From the NCBI GenBank assembly GCA_022827785.1, contig JAJEIM010000023.1, positions 62,001 through 126,000 of the forward strand: a stretch of DNA of 64,000 nt, read 5' to 3'. This document shows positions 15,372 through 24,673 of this stretch, piece by piece. The notes under the pieces are model-generated. The model was not told where the DNA came from and searched no databases. It was given only the letters and a program-made list of their open reading frames with translations. The DNA is from Acidimicrobiia bacterium. GTDB lineage: Bacteria > Actinomycetota > Acidimicrobiia > Spongiisociales > Spongiisociaceae. Numbering within the stretch: position 1 is the stretch's first letter; each line of letters opens with the position of its first letter. Position numbers and translations under genes: made by a program.

Positions 15372-17498
15372 CTAGCCCAGGGTTTCCTTGACGGCCGAGA
15401 CCACCCGGCGCGGGGTGATGATGGCGTGCTCTTCCACACCGAACTGTGGCCAGGGGGCATCGAAGCCGGCCACCCGCACTATCGGGGCCTCGAGATCGTA
15501 CAGAGCCTCCTCCGCCACGGTCGCTGCCACCTCGGCGGCCATCCCCGCGGTACGGGGAGGCTCCTGCACCAGCACCAGGCGCCCGGTCCTGACCACCGAA
15601 TCGAGCACAGTCTCGCGGTCCCAGGGCTTCAGGGTGCGCAGGTCGATCACCTCGCACGACACGCCATCCCGCTCCAGATCCCCGGCGGCGGACATCGCCA
15701 CGCGGACCATGCCACCGTAGGTGACCACCGTCACGTCGTCGCCGGCTCGGCGGATCCTTGCCCGTCCGATCGGGAGGGTGTAGTAGCCGGTGGGGACGTC
15801 TTCGCGTCCGGCCCGGTAGAGCACCTTGGGCTCCAGGAATAGCACCGGATCCGGGCTCTCCGCCGCTGCGGCCAGCAGGCCCTTGGCGTCCACCGCGGTG
15901 GACGGGATCACCACTGTCAGGCCCGGAGTGTGGACGAAGTAGGCCTCCGGGCTGTCGCCGTGGAACTCGTGGGGAGCGATGCCGCCGCCATTGGGCCAGC
16001 GCACCACGATGGGGAGCGACACGTTGCTCCTGGTCCGGAAGCGGAACCGGGCCATGTGGCTGACGATCTGGTCGAAGGCCGGGTATACGAACCCGTCGAA
16101 CTGGATCTCCACAAGGGGCCGTGCCCCGCCGATGGCCATTCCGACCGCGGTGCCGGCGATCCCGGTCTCGCACAGCGGTGAGTCGATGACCCGGCCGGCG
16201 CCGAATCGATCCAGGAGGCCGGCGGTGATGCGGAACACGCCTCCGGTCCGGCCCACGTCCTCGCCCATGATGATCGCCTCCGGATGGCGATCCATGACCT
16301 CCGCCAGAGCCGCGTTGATCGCCTCCGCCATGTTCCAGTGGGCGGTTGGGCCCTCGAGCACCGGGTCGTGCCCTATCCGCCAGCGCTCGCCCGGTTCCAG
16401 CCCCGAAGCACCGGACCCCTCGCGTCGCAGGGCCGTCTCATACTGCCTGCACAACGCATCGGGCACCCTGGCGTAGACATGCCGCACCGCCTCTTCCCGG
16501 GGCGGCCGCTCCCTACCCTCGATCTCCGCCAGTGCCTGGTCCATCTCGCTCGCCTCGTCCGCCACCTGCTCGTCGATATCGTCCGACCACAGGTCCAGGC
16601 TGTCGAGGTACCGGCGCATGCGATCGAGCGGGTCACGGGCGCGCCAGGCCTCCACCTCGCTCTCGTTCCTGTACAGGCTCGGGTCGTCGGCGGTGGCGTG
16701 GGGACCGAACCGGTACGTTATGGCCTCGATGAGAGTGGGGCCCTCTCCCCGGCGAGCCCGATCCACCGCCTCCCTGGTGGCCGAGTAGACGGCCAGCACA
16801 TCCATTCCGTCGACCTTGACGCCGGGCATGCCGTAGCCGATCGCCTTGTCGGCCAGATCGGTGGCGGCGGTCTGGCGCCGGGTCGGCATCGAGATCGCCC
16901 AGCCGTTATTGGAGCACAGGAACACGGTCGGCGCCTTCCAAACCCCGGCGAAGTTCATAGCGGAGTGGAAGTCGCTCTCGGAGGTGGCCCCGTCGCCGAA
17001 GTAGACCATGGTTATCAGGTCCTCCCCGGCCAGGCGGGCGGCGTGGGCGTGGCCCACTGCATGGGGCAGCTGGGTGGCGATCGGGATGGTGTGGATGTTC
17101 ATGCGATACCGGTGCACATCCCAGTCGCGGTTGGGAAGGCCCCGGTAGTAGGACAGCATCACCGACCACGGCATCCCCCTGACCAGCTGGGTCGCGTGCT
17201 CCCGGTAGCTGGGGTAGACCCAGTCATCGGGTTCGAGCGCGTAGGCCGAACCGACCTGAGCGGCTTCCTGCCCCTCACCGGGCGGAAAGGTTCCGAGACG
17301 GCCCTGGCGCTGCAACCTCATGGCCCGCCGATCGAAGCGCCGCCCCAGCGCCATGAACCGGTACATCTCCACGAGGTCCTTGCCGTCCAGATCGGGCGGC
17401 TCGCCGACCAGCTTCCCCGCCGGGTCCAGGATCTGCAACACCGAACTGTTCCTTCCGCTTGCTGGCGGCATTGTAAGGAGGGATGGCCCCCTGCTCAC
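15372..17498 (-). CDS. Fused E1 alpha/beta subunit of a 2-oxoacid (branched-chain type) dehydrogenase
   Basis: A 708-residue single-chain E1. The alpha half (about 40-340) has the thiamine diphosphate motif from GDGATSESDF to SNN (168-198). A linker (about 340-390) joins the beta half (from about 395), with AIIMGEDVG, SPLCETGIAGTAVGMA and LRTLKPWD. In most bacteria the two halves are separate genes. It would decarboxylate a branched-chain or related 2-oxoacid and pass the acyl group to lipoyl E2; no E2 or E3 gene is nearby. The start is uncertain: GTG 17498 or ATG 17471; neither has a good ribosome-binding site. Confidence 0.88.
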   Translation of the reverse strand: MSRGPSLLTMPPASGRNSSVLQILDPAGKLVGEPPDLDGKDLVEMYRFMALGRRFDRRAMRLQRQGRLGTFPPGEGQEAAQVGSAYALEPDDWVYPSYREHATQLVRGMPWSVMLSYYRGLPNRDWDVHRYRMNIHTIPIATQLPHAVGHAHAARLAGEDLITMVYFGDGATSESDFHSAMNFAGVWKAPTVFLCSNNGWAISMPTRRQTAATDLADKAIGYGMPGVKVDGMDVLAVYSATREAVDRARRGEGPTLIEAITYRFGPHATADDPSLYRNESEVEAWRARDPLDRMRRYLDSLDLWSDDIDEQVADEASEMDQALAEIEGRERPPREEAVRHVYARVPDALCRQYETALRREGSGASGLEPGERWRIGHDPVLEGPTAHWNMAEAINAALAEVMDRHPEAIIMGEDVGRTGGVFRITAGLLDRFGAGRVIDSPLCETGIAGTAVGMAIGGARPLVEIQFDGFVYPAFDQIVSHMARFRFRTRSNVSLPIVVRWPNGGGIAPHEFHGDSPEAYFVHTPGLTVVIPSTAVDAKGLLAAAAESPDPVLFLEPKVLYRAGREDVPTGYYTLPIGRARIRRAGDDVTVVTYGGMVRVAMSAAGDLERDGVSCEVIDLRTLKPWDRETVLDSVVRTGRLVLVQEPPRTAGMAAEVAATVAEEALYDLEAPIVRVAGFDAPWPQFGVEEHAIITPRRVVSAVKETLG

Positions 17499-17632
17499 TA
17501 CCCACCGATCTTACGGTAGGTCTGCGAGGCACTCGACTCCGATTATGACTATCGGGACGAACCAAAGGTTTCTCGCCGGGTACGGCGCAGAGGCCCTGGC
17601 TCGCCGCGCCTGCCTCACTAGGCTTCTCATCC

Positions 17633-18721
17633 GTGGTCCGCATCCGAGCCGCCATCGATCATCTCGTTCCCTACGACGGCGGTCCGGGCTTCGAGGAGTT
17701 CTCCCGTCGGTTCGGCGCCAGAGGGATCGCCATGCTGGCGGGCAACGAGTACCCGACTCCCCCCTTTCCCGAGGTTGTGGACGCTATCGCCTCGGCTGCA
17801 GGAGGCATCAACCGGTACCCCGATGCGGGCACGGTCCGCCTGAGGGAGGCCCTCGCCGGAATGCTGGGCACCACCCCGGATTGCGTGTGGACCGGCGCCG
17901 GTAGCTCGGAGAACCTCACCACCGCCGCCCGGGCGCTGGGAGGCCCGGGAACCAGTTTCGTCTACCCGTGGCCCTCGTTCGCCATGTACCCCATCAACGC
18001 GGTGTATGCCGACGCGGAGAGCATCAGGGTCCCCCTGGACGAAGCCTTGCGCGTCGACCTCGAGGCGTTGGCCGGGGCGATCCGGGACGACACCACCCTC
18101 GTGATCATCTGCAACCCGAACAACCCGACGGGGAGCTACCTGTCCCGTGCCGAGATCCACGAGTTCGCCGATCGGGTTCCCGAGTCGACCCTTGTGCTGG
18201 TGGACGAGGCCTACGGGGAGTTCGTGGCGGCCGAGGAGCATTCCAGCCTCATCCCTCTCGCCGTCGAGCGCCCCAACCTGGTGGTGGCCCGCACCTTCTC
18301 CAAGATCTACGGGCTTGCGGGCCTTCGGGTGGGGTACATGGTCGGCCAGGCTCCCACCCTCCGGTCTCTCCGCAAGGCCCAGAGCCCGTTCGTGGTCGGC
18401 TCCCTGGCCGAGGTGGCCGCCACCACCTCCCTTCGTTTCCCCGAGCGGGTGAGGGAACGGTTCGAGCTGAACCGCCGCGGGGTCGACTACCTCGAGGGCG
18501 CCCTGGCCGACCGGGGCGTCCGTTACGTCCCCACCCAGGCCAACTTCATCTGGTTGCGCCTCGGCCCCGGCACTCCGGGCATCGTCCAGGAACTCCTGGA
18601 GATGGGCACGCTCATCCGCAAGGGAACCGAGGAGTGGACCCGCGTGTCCATCGGCACCGATTCCGAGAACCGCCGCTTCATCGAGGACCTCGACCTGGTC
18701 CTCCGGCGCCGCCGTTCCTGA
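17633..18721 (+). CDS. hisC: Histidinol-phosphate aminotransferase-like PLP enzyme
   Basis: A 362-residue fold-type I aminotransferase. NPNNPTGSYL (161-170), DEAYGEF (191-197) and the Schiff-base lysine in TFSKIYGLAGLRVGY (Lys224) match HisC. No other histidine genes are nearby, so it may serve aromatic amino acids or another substrate rather than histidine. It is divergent from the E1 gene with 134 bp between. GTG at 17633 is the only reasonable start. Confidence 0.8.
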   Translation: MVRIRAAIDHLVPYDGGPGFEEFSRRFGARGIAMLAGNEYPTPPFPEVVDAIASAAGGINRYPDAGTVRLREALAGMLGTTPDCVWTGAGSSENLTTAARALGGPGTSFVYPWPSFAMYPINAVYADAESIRVPLDEALRVDLEALAGAIRDDTTLVIICNPNNPTGSYLSRAEIHEFADRVPESTLVLVDEAYGEFVAAEEHSSLIPLAVERPNLVVARTFSKIYGLAGLRVGYMVGQAPTLRSLRKAQSPFVVGSLAEVAATTSLRFPERVRERFELNRRGVDYLEGALADRGVRYVPTQANFIWLRLGPGTPGIVQELLEMGTLIRKGTEEWTRVSIGTDSENRRFIEDLDLVLRRRRS

Positions 18722-18905
18722 CTCCGCTGCCGGGATGGGGGCCTCGGGCGCGCTCGCGGGCGCGACCTGAGTATTCGGAAGGTTTCAAGAGTCTTATCCC
18801 GGGCGTCAAGATCCGGGAAGCCGGGACGACTTGCTTCTGTTAGGACCCTGACCGTCCCAATGGCCCTACAGTTCGCATAGCCCTCCGGCCCGGTCCCGGT
18901 AGGGC

Positions 18906-19487
18906 TCAGAGCCCGGTGGCGTCCGATCCCTCCAGCCAGGGCTCCGACTGTTCGAGGAGCCACATGCTCAGACCGTGGGCGCATTCGAGCACGTCGCACA
19001 CGTTGACCTCCCGCAGGAACATGTCCCGGAGCCGGAAGTCGAGCCGGCCCACCAGCGACAGGCTCCGCCGGGCCGGGTCGGTCACGGACATGAACGTGTC
19101 GGTGGCGGACACTTCCACCGGCAAAGTCGTCCCCGAGACCCCGGCCAACTCGGTGGCGAGGATGAGCAGATCGGGTGGGTTGGGTAGCGGCGGGAGGGCC
19201 CACTTGAAGAACAACGGCAACTCCAACTGGCGATCCTGTTCCTCGTCGAGCTCGAGATGATGCTGCGCCATCAGGTCCTCGAAGGCCAGGATCACCCTGG
19301 GGTCGACCTCCAGCACCATCAGCATCTCCAGCGGTCCCTCGCAGGCTTCCTCCGGATGCAGATCCACCTCCCAGGCCTGACCCAGCGAGAAGGACTCGAT
19401 GAAATGGCGCTCGGCGTGGACGTGGAACCCGTGGTCGACCGCATGCGCCTTCATGTCGGTGATGAAGCCGGCAATGTCTACTGTCAT
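18906..19487 (-). CDS. Conserved-looking hypothetical protein
   Basis: A 193-residue acidic soluble protein without signal peptide or membrane segment. No known motif is recognised; it has a run HFIESFSLGQAWEVDLHPEE and a Leu-rich C-terminal half. Strong GC third-position bias supports coding. It lies 31 bp after the methyltransferase gene on the same strand, so the two probably form an operon. Confidence 0.6.
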   Translation of the reverse strand: MTVDIAGFITDMKAHAVDHGFHVHAERHFIESFSLGQAWEVDLHPEEACEGPLEMLMVLEVDPRVILAFEDLMAQHHLELDEEQDRQLELPLFFKWALPPLPNPPDLLILATELAGVSGTTLPVEVSATDTFMSVTDPARRSLSLVGRLDFRLRDMFLREVNVCDVLECAHGLSMWLLEQSEPWLEGSDATGL

Positions 19488-19518
19488 GGGCGGCGCTTCC
19501 CTTCGCGGCCGGGTGCGG

Positions 19519-20580
19519 TCACGGACGGACCTCGTAGTAGTTGTGCGTGGGATCGTCCTTGAGGCGGAACTCCCGGAAGGAGGTGAAGCCGGCCCCCCTG
19601 ACGATGCGCTCCGCCTCGACCGGATGGAATCCTAGGGTGCCGAGCCCGGCGGCGCCCTCCTCGGAGGCGGCCGAGAGCAGGCATGCCGACAGGCTGTAGC
19701 CGTACTGCATCGCCAGCATGGGATTCTTCAGGTTGTCCTCGAACACGTCGGAGCAATGCACGTCCTTGATCAGCCACACGCCGTCGTCCTTCAGGGATCG
19801 CCGGACGGCGGCTGCTATGCGGTCCGGGAAGGGCACATCATGCATGCAGTCGAGAGCCAGTACCAGGTCATACCGGCTGCCATCCGCCAGATCCTCCCCT
19901 CGAGCCTGGTGGATGGCGGCGTTGGGCAGGTCGCCGATGCGGCGCAGGGCCCGGGAGTAGGCAATGCCGGAGGGTTCGTAGCCCACCACGGTGCTGGCGG
20001 GGAAGCGTTCGGCCAGCGCTCGGACGGTAATGCCCCCGCCGCTCCCCACTTCCGCCACCCGGCCACCGGCCTCCAGCCTCTCGACCAAGCCGTCGATGCC
20101 GGGCAGCACCTGCTCGACGAGGAAGGGACCCACCCAGACCCCGTTCATACGGTCCATCTGGAGGGCCACCGGTTCTCCCAGCTGGTGGTAGGTGACTCCG
20201 ATGCCGGAATGGAAGGCGTCGACCATCTCCTCGATACGCTCGGGATGGAACCCCCCGATGAAAGCGCCGGCGGAGAACGCGAGGGAGTCTTCGTTGACCA
20301 GCACCTCCTCGCCCTCGGCGCCGAGCGAGAACCCGTCCTCCGGCGTGCGCTCGACCAGCCCGGCGGCGGCCTGGCCGAGGAGCCATTCGCGGATCCAGCG
20401 CTCCGACAACCCGGTTCGCTCGGCCAGCTCGCCGGAGGTCATCTGCCGGCCGCCGGCCATAGCTCTGTAGAGGCCGAGCCGATCCCCCAAATGGACCATA
20501 AGGCTGACCGTCTCACCCTGCTTGTAATGCCAGATCCTGAGGGTGTATTCCTTGAGAAGATCCGGGTCTATGGAACGCAC
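19519..20580 (-). CDS. Class I SAM-dependent methyltransferase with N-terminal winged helix
   Basis: A 353-residue protein. Residues about 20-95 form a winged-helix dimerisation domain (TSGELAERTGLSERWIREWL), as in O-methyltransferase and Rv2258c-like proteins. The Rossmann SAM site is VAEVGSGGGITVRAL near 170-185, with an acidic residue in GYEPSG and post-motif DLVLALDCMHDVPFP. The C-terminus ends in KDDPTHNYYEVRP. The substrate is unknown; small-molecule O- or N-methylation is inferred from the fold. Confidence 0.8.
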   Translation of the reverse strand: MRSIDPDLLKEYTLRIWHYKQGETVSLMVHLGDRLGLYRAMAGGRQMTSGELAERTGLSERWIREWLLGQAAAGLVERTPEDGFSLGAEGEEVLVNEDSLAFSAGAFIGGFHPERIEEMVDAFHSGIGVTYHQLGEPVALQMDRMNGVWVGPFLVEQVLPGIDGLVERLEAGGRVAEVGSGGGITVRALAERFPASTVVGYEPSGIAYSRALRRIGDLPNAAIHQARGEDLADGSRYDLVLALDCMHDVPFPDRIAAAVRRSLKDDGVWLIKDVHCSDVFEDNLKNPMLAMQYGYSLSACLLSAASEEGAAGLGTLGFHPVEAERIVRGAGFTSFREFRLKDDPTHNYYEVRP

Positions 20581-20664
20581 TGTCGGGATACCCTAGTGCA
20601 GTCCCTGGTGGCCGTTCCGCCGTATCCAAGAGGGCTGGCGAGGAACGCCGTTGCCGGCAGGCCA

Positions 20665-21261
20665 CTAGTTGAGCCGGGGGTTCTCCGGGTAGGTGGCGAA
20701 GAAGGCGTACCGGCCGCCCGCTCGCCTCAGCACCTCTTCCCACAGGTTCTCCGGCTGGGACGTGAACACGTCCGCAGGCTCGCCGTCGACGACGAACCAT
20801 CCCCGGTTCTCCAGCTCCGATTCGAGCTGCCCGGGACCCCACCCGCTGTATCCGGAAAAGACCCGAGCCTCCAGCCCGGAGTCCACGCCCGGCTCGGCCT
20901 CCAGATCGACGACCCGAACACCCACCACCTCCGGCCACCCTTCGAGCGGCTGCGACCCGGCCCCCCTGGCCAGGCCCAGACCACCGCCCTCGCCGACAGG
21001 ACCACCGGCGAACACCACCCGCGGACTCACCGCCGCCGTCCACCACCCGGGTAGATGATCCAGCAGATCGGCCTCCGTAGGCCGGTTCAGCACCAACCCG
21101 ACCGCCCCCTCCGGCGTGTGCTCGATCATCAGCACAACTGTCCGGCTGAAGTTGGTATCGACCATCCCGGGCATGGCTACGAGCAGGCGCCCTGCCAGCG
21201 ACGTGAACTCCTCCGACACGCCTTCCGGCATGTCCCCGGCGACACTTCCAGAATCCGTCAT
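20665..21261 (-). CDS. YqgE/AlgH (UPF0301) family protein
   Basis: A 198-residue protein with the family hallmarks LAGRLLVAMPGMVDTNFSRTVVLMI, EGAVGLVLNRPT, FAGGPVG and FSGYSGWGPGQLESE. The biochemical role is unknown; AlgH was linked to transcriptional control of alginate genes. ATG 21261 is preceded by GGGGGGAG at good spacing, so the longer in-frame upstream start is not used. Confidence 0.88.
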   Translation of the reverse strand: MTDSGSVAGDMPEGVSEEFTSLAGRLLVAMPGMVDTNFSRTVVLMIEHTPEGAVGLVLNRPTEADLLDHLPGWWTAAVSPRVVFAGGPVGEGGGLGLARGAGSQPLEGWPEVVGVRVVDLEAEPGVDSGLEARVFSGYSGWGPGQLESELENRGWFVVDGEPADVFTSQPENLWEEVLRRAGGRYAFFATYPENPRLN

Positions 21262-21347
21262 CTCCCCCCGATCTTCCCACATTCTCGGCCCCGTCCCTCC
21301 TGCGCCCCCAGCCCGTGTGTCAGCCCCACGGCATATACTCACGGTAG

Positions 21348-21587
21348 GCGCAAGATAAACAGGATAATTAGGAAGCAAAAAGGAATAGCTACTGCCACCG
21401 AGGGCCACGTCCAAGCCCATGCCGATTCCGTACGCGCGAGACCCAGGCCACGGTCGCCGAGGCCCTGGTGAGGATCGACCGGACCCTCGCCATCCAGACC
21501 CGCTGGATAATCGGCCTCATGATCGGGCTGTTCGCAGCATTCATAGCCATCAACGTGCAGATCGTCCTAGCCGTCGCCAACCCCTAG
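21348..21587 (+). pseudogene. Frameshifted remnant of a small coiled-coil membrane protein
   Basis: Two overlapping frames join into one sensible protein. The first reads ..GHVQAHADSVRAR up to the CGCGCG run near 21432-21437. A second frame continues ..ETQATVAEALVRIDRTLAIQ, followed by one membrane helix (IIGLMIGLFAAFIAINVQIV), and stops at 21587. No start codon with a ribosome-binding site is seen at the left end, and the DNA here (21348-21395) is unusually AT-rich. A stem TAGCCGC/GCGGCTA begins at the stop codon. The rest of 21262-21681 shows only promoter space for yqgE and betC. Confidence 0.4.
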
Positions 21588-21681
21588 CCGCCCGAAGCGG
21601 CTAAGACTGCACACTCTGGGATGCCCGAGGCTTTCGAGGAGACAAGCAGGCAATGGGGCGTCGGCGGTAGCCTGCCGGTCC

Positions 21682-23193
21682 ATGCAGCCGAACATCCTGC
21701 TCGTCATGGCCGACCAGTTGGCGCCGCACTTCACCGGGGCCTACGAGCATCCGCTGGTGCGGACACCGGCGATGGACGCCCTGGTGGAGCGGGGGGCTCG
21801 GTTCGATGCGGCCTACTGCCCTTCTCCGCTGTGCGCCCCGTCCCGGTTCGCGATGCTCTCGGGGCAGCCGGTATCGGCCATCGGAGCATGGGACAACGCC
21901 TCCGAGTTGCCTGCTTCGGTACCCACATTCGCGCACTACCTGCGTATCGCCGGGTACCGCACGACGCTGTCGGGAAAGATGCACTTTGTGGGACCCGACC
22001 AGCTGCACGGATTCGAGCGGCGGCTGACCACCGACATCTACCCGGCCGACTTCGCGTGGACTCCTGACTGGAACGCATCGCAGAACTGGATCAACGACTG
22101 GTACAACAGCATCGAGTTCCTGCCCGAGGCCGGGCAGGCATTGGCGACATACCAGATCGACTACGACGAGGAGGTAGGTGCGGCCGCCGTCCGGCACCTC
22201 TACGATCTGGCGCGAGACACTGACGAGCGCCCGTTCTTCCTCGCCGTCTCGTTCACCCACCCGCACGATCCTTACGTGGCCCGACCGGAGTGGTGGAACC
22301 TGTATGACCACACCGACATCGACCTGCCCGGCGCAGCACCGCCCGGCGACATGGATCCGCATACTCTCCGTTTACGGCAAGGTATAGGAGCCGATCGCCC
22401 CGGCTACACCGAGGCCTTGTCCCGCAACGCTCGCCACGCCTACTACGCCAACACCAGCTACTTCGACTCCTGGGTCGGCAACCTGGTCCGGGTCCTCGAC
22501 GAGACGGGGCGCCTCGACGACACGGTGGTGATCGTCACCGCCGACCATGGCGACATGCTGGGAGACCGGGGGGTCTGGTTCAAGCGGTGTTTCTTCGAGC
22601 GGTCGGCCCGGGTCCCCTTCATCATGGCGGGACCGGACATCGCCAACCGCACCGTCCCCAACGCCTGCTCGCTCCTCGACCTGCTCCCGACCCTGCTCGA
22701 CATCGCCGCAGGCGGCGGTCCGTGGCCCGAACAGGCCACCCCGCCCGCCGGTCGCAGCCTGTGGGAGAGCGCTACCGGAGGGAGAGACCCTGTTGACGAG
22801 ACCACCGCCGAGTACATGGGCGCCATGGTCTCGGATCCGATGTACATGATCCGTAGGGGTACCCACAAGTACATCCATTGCGACTCCGACCCGCCACTGT
22901 TGTACGACGTCGTGTCCGATCCGCTGGAACGTGACAATCTGGCCGACGATCCTGCCCACGCCAGCCTCGCCAGGGCTTTCGCTGCCGAGGTGACCGGACG
23001 CTGGGACAGCGCAGCCATCCGGGAACGCGTGCTGGCCTACCAGCGGACCCGGCGGGTACTCAACGCCGCTTTGGCGATCGGCGAGCCCCATCACTGGGAC
23101 TACTCGCCCCCGCGGGACGCCGCCAATGAATACGTCCGCAACCATATGGACTGGGCAGAAGCTGGTCCGCGCAGGCGGTTTCCCAGGATCTGA
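21682..23193 (+). CDS. betC: Choline-sulfatase-like sulfatase
   Basis: A 503-residue sulfatase. Metal ligands Asp10-Asp11-type opening reads NILLVMADQLAPHF; the sulfatase signature CAPSRFAMLSG puts the formylglycine precursor at Cys51; HPHDPY and TADHGDMLGDRG complete the active site. The C-terminal YVRNHMDW segment matches the choline-sulfatase tail domain. It would cleave choline O-sulfate to choline and sulfate. A Cys-type site needs a formylglycine-generating enzyme encoded elsewhere. No choline oxidation genes are adjacent. Confidence 0.85.
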   Translation: MQPNILLVMADQLAPHFTGAYEHPLVRTPAMDALVERGARFDAAYCPSPLCAPSRFAMLSGQPVSAIGAWDNASELPASVPTFAHYLRIAGYRTTLSGKMHFVGPDQLHGFERRLTTDIYPADFAWTPDWNASQNWINDWYNSIEFLPEAGQALATYQIDYDEEVGAAAVRHLYDLARDTDERPFFLAVSFTHPHDPYVARPEWWNLYDHTDIDLPGAAPPGDMDPHTLRLRQGIGADRPGYTEALSRNARHAYYANTSYFDSWVGNLVRVLDETGRLDDTVVIVTADHGDMLGDRGVWFKRCFFERSARVPFIMAGPDIANRTVPNACSLLDLLPTLLDIAAGGGPWPEQATPPAGRSLWESATGGRDPVDETTAEYMGAMVSDPMYMIRRGTHKYIHCDSDPPLLYDVVSDPLERDNLADDPAHASLARAFAAEVTGRWDSAAIRERVLAYQRTRRVLNAALAIGEPHHWDYSPPRDAANEYVRNHMDWAEAGPRRRFPRI

Positions 23194-23261
23194 ACGGGCG
23201 TCCGAGCCCGTCGGGACCCGCTCCGGGACTCCGTATGACGTCCCGGCTCCCGTTCGCGGAG

Positions 23262-24524
23262 TCAGCCCTCTTGTTGGCGCTCTGGAGGTGGACCGGGTTC
23301 GGGGCCTGCGGCTACGGGCATACCCGTGGCGGACCAGTCCGACCAGGAGCCGGGGTAGAGGATGCCTTCCGGGTAGCCGGCGATGTGGAGGGCCAGGAGG
23401 TTGTGGCAGGCGGTGACGCCGCTCCCGCAGTAGCTCACCACGGGCGTATCCTGATCCAGGCCCATTTCGAAGAACCGGGCGGCCAGCATGTGGGCCGGCT
23501 TGAAGGTGCCGTCGGGGCCGACATTCTCGGCCGTGGGCGCCGACAGGGCGGTCGGGATGTGACCGGCCACGCTGTCGATCGGCTCCGTCTCCCCCCGGTA
23601 GCGTTTCGGTTCCCGGGCATCGATCACCTGCGCGGTTCCCAGGCGGGCGAGTAGCTGGTCCCGGTCGACAGTGAGCGTGGGGCCTTCCCCGGTCTCGTAG
23701 GTGGTGGGGACGATGTCCGGCGGGTCCGTGGTGAGCGGGTGGCTCTGGGCGGACCAGCGATCGTATCCACCGTCGAGCACGCTCACCCGTTCGTGGCCGA
23801 CGCTCCTCAGCATCCACCAGAGGCGGGCGGCTATGGCTCCCGGTCCCTGGTCGTAGACCACCACGTGGTCATGGTTGCCGATTCCGTGGCGGCCCAGCAG
23901 GTCGGCCAGGTCCTCCGGGGTCAGGAGCGGATGACGACCCGGACCTTCGGAAGCCGCCAGGTCATCGTCGAGATCCAGGAACACCGCTCCGGGGAGGTGG
24001 TCGTCCTCGTACCGGAGCTTTCCGGCGCCCGGCTGTCCCAGGAACCATCGGGTATCCACGATCCGGGTGCCGGGGTCGTCCAGATGGTCGGCCAGCCAGC
24101 AGCAGGTGACGATGGGCCGGGTCAGAGGCTCGACGCCGCCATCCGTGGCTCCGGTCTCCCCCTTGCGTCGCTCAGCGGCGTCCCGGACCCGCTCGGCGGC
24201 GGTGCCGGCGGCATCGCGAGCCGCCGTTCCAACCGTGTCTGCGGCGTCGCGGGCCGCTGTTCCGACCGTCTCCACCAGCGACTGCACAGCGCTCTTCACG
24301 GTCGCCCGGACCTCGGGGTCGTTGGCGGTCGCCGCCAGCGCCTGGCCCAGGTCGCGAGCGGCATCGACGAAACCGCTCCAGGCCGAACGGAGTTCCGCCC
24401 CGGCCGCCGGGCCTTCGCCGTCATCCTTGAAACCGGACCGCAACAGGTCGCCCAACTCGGCGAACCCGGTGGAGCCGTCCTCCCATGGGCCTTCGCGCTT
24501 GGGATGCTCTCTCTGGTTGCTCAC
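23262..24524 (-). CDS. sseA: Rhodanese / 3-mercaptopyruvate sulfurtransferase with helical N-terminal extension
   Basis: A 420-residue protein. Residues 138-262 and 285-405 are two rhodanese domains; the active-site loop is CGSGVTA (Cys366), typical of mercaptopyruvate or thiosulfate sulfurtransferases. Residues 1-130 are an extra, low-complexity amphipathic helix region containing an 11-residue tandem (TVGTAARDAAD, 87-108). Such Ala-rich helices resemble YtxH/apolipoprotein-like segments and could bind membranes. No lipid signal or membrane helix is present. Confidence 0.85.
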   Translation of the reverse strand: MSNQREHPKREGPWEDGSTGFAELGDLLRSGFKDDGEGPAAGAELRSAWSGFVDAARDLGQALAATANDPEVRATVKSAVQSLVETVGTAARDAADTVGTAARDAAGTAAERVRDAAERRKGETGATDGGVEPLTRPIVTCCWLADHLDDPGTRIVDTRWFLGQPGAGKLRYEDDHLPGAVFLDLDDDLAASEGPGRHPLLTPEDLADLLGRHGIGNHDHVVVYDQGPGAIAARLWWMLRSVGHERVSVLDGGYDRWSAQSHPLTTDPPDIVPTTYETGEGPTLTVDRDQLLARLGTAQVIDAREPKRYRGETEPIDSVAGHIPTALSAPTAENVGPDGTFKPAHMLAARFFEMGLDQDTPVVSYCGSGVTACHNLLALHIAGYPEGILYPGSWSDWSATGMPVAAGPEPGPPPERQQEG

Positions 24525-24673
24525 GTCAAACCTCCCTGGTCAGCCGAGTCTATCCCCGCCCCATACGTAGGCGGACCCGGTCAGGACGCCCTGGAATGTG
24601 ACCGGTTCGGCCACCGCGGATAGGATTCCTGCTGTGGTGCGCACCCCCCCTTCCGCACCGGAGCGAGGAAAGC

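Noticed and set aside
22372-23817. Long frame antisense to the sulfatase and rhodanese genes
   Set aside because: Arg/Pro/Gly-rich translation typical of a shadow frame in high-GC DNA; the opposite strands encode clear sulfatase and rhodanese motifs.
24525-24673. Cobalamin riboswitch ahead of the corrinoid operon
   Set aside because: No B12-box-like conserved sequence or long structured leader fits in the 149-bp gap.
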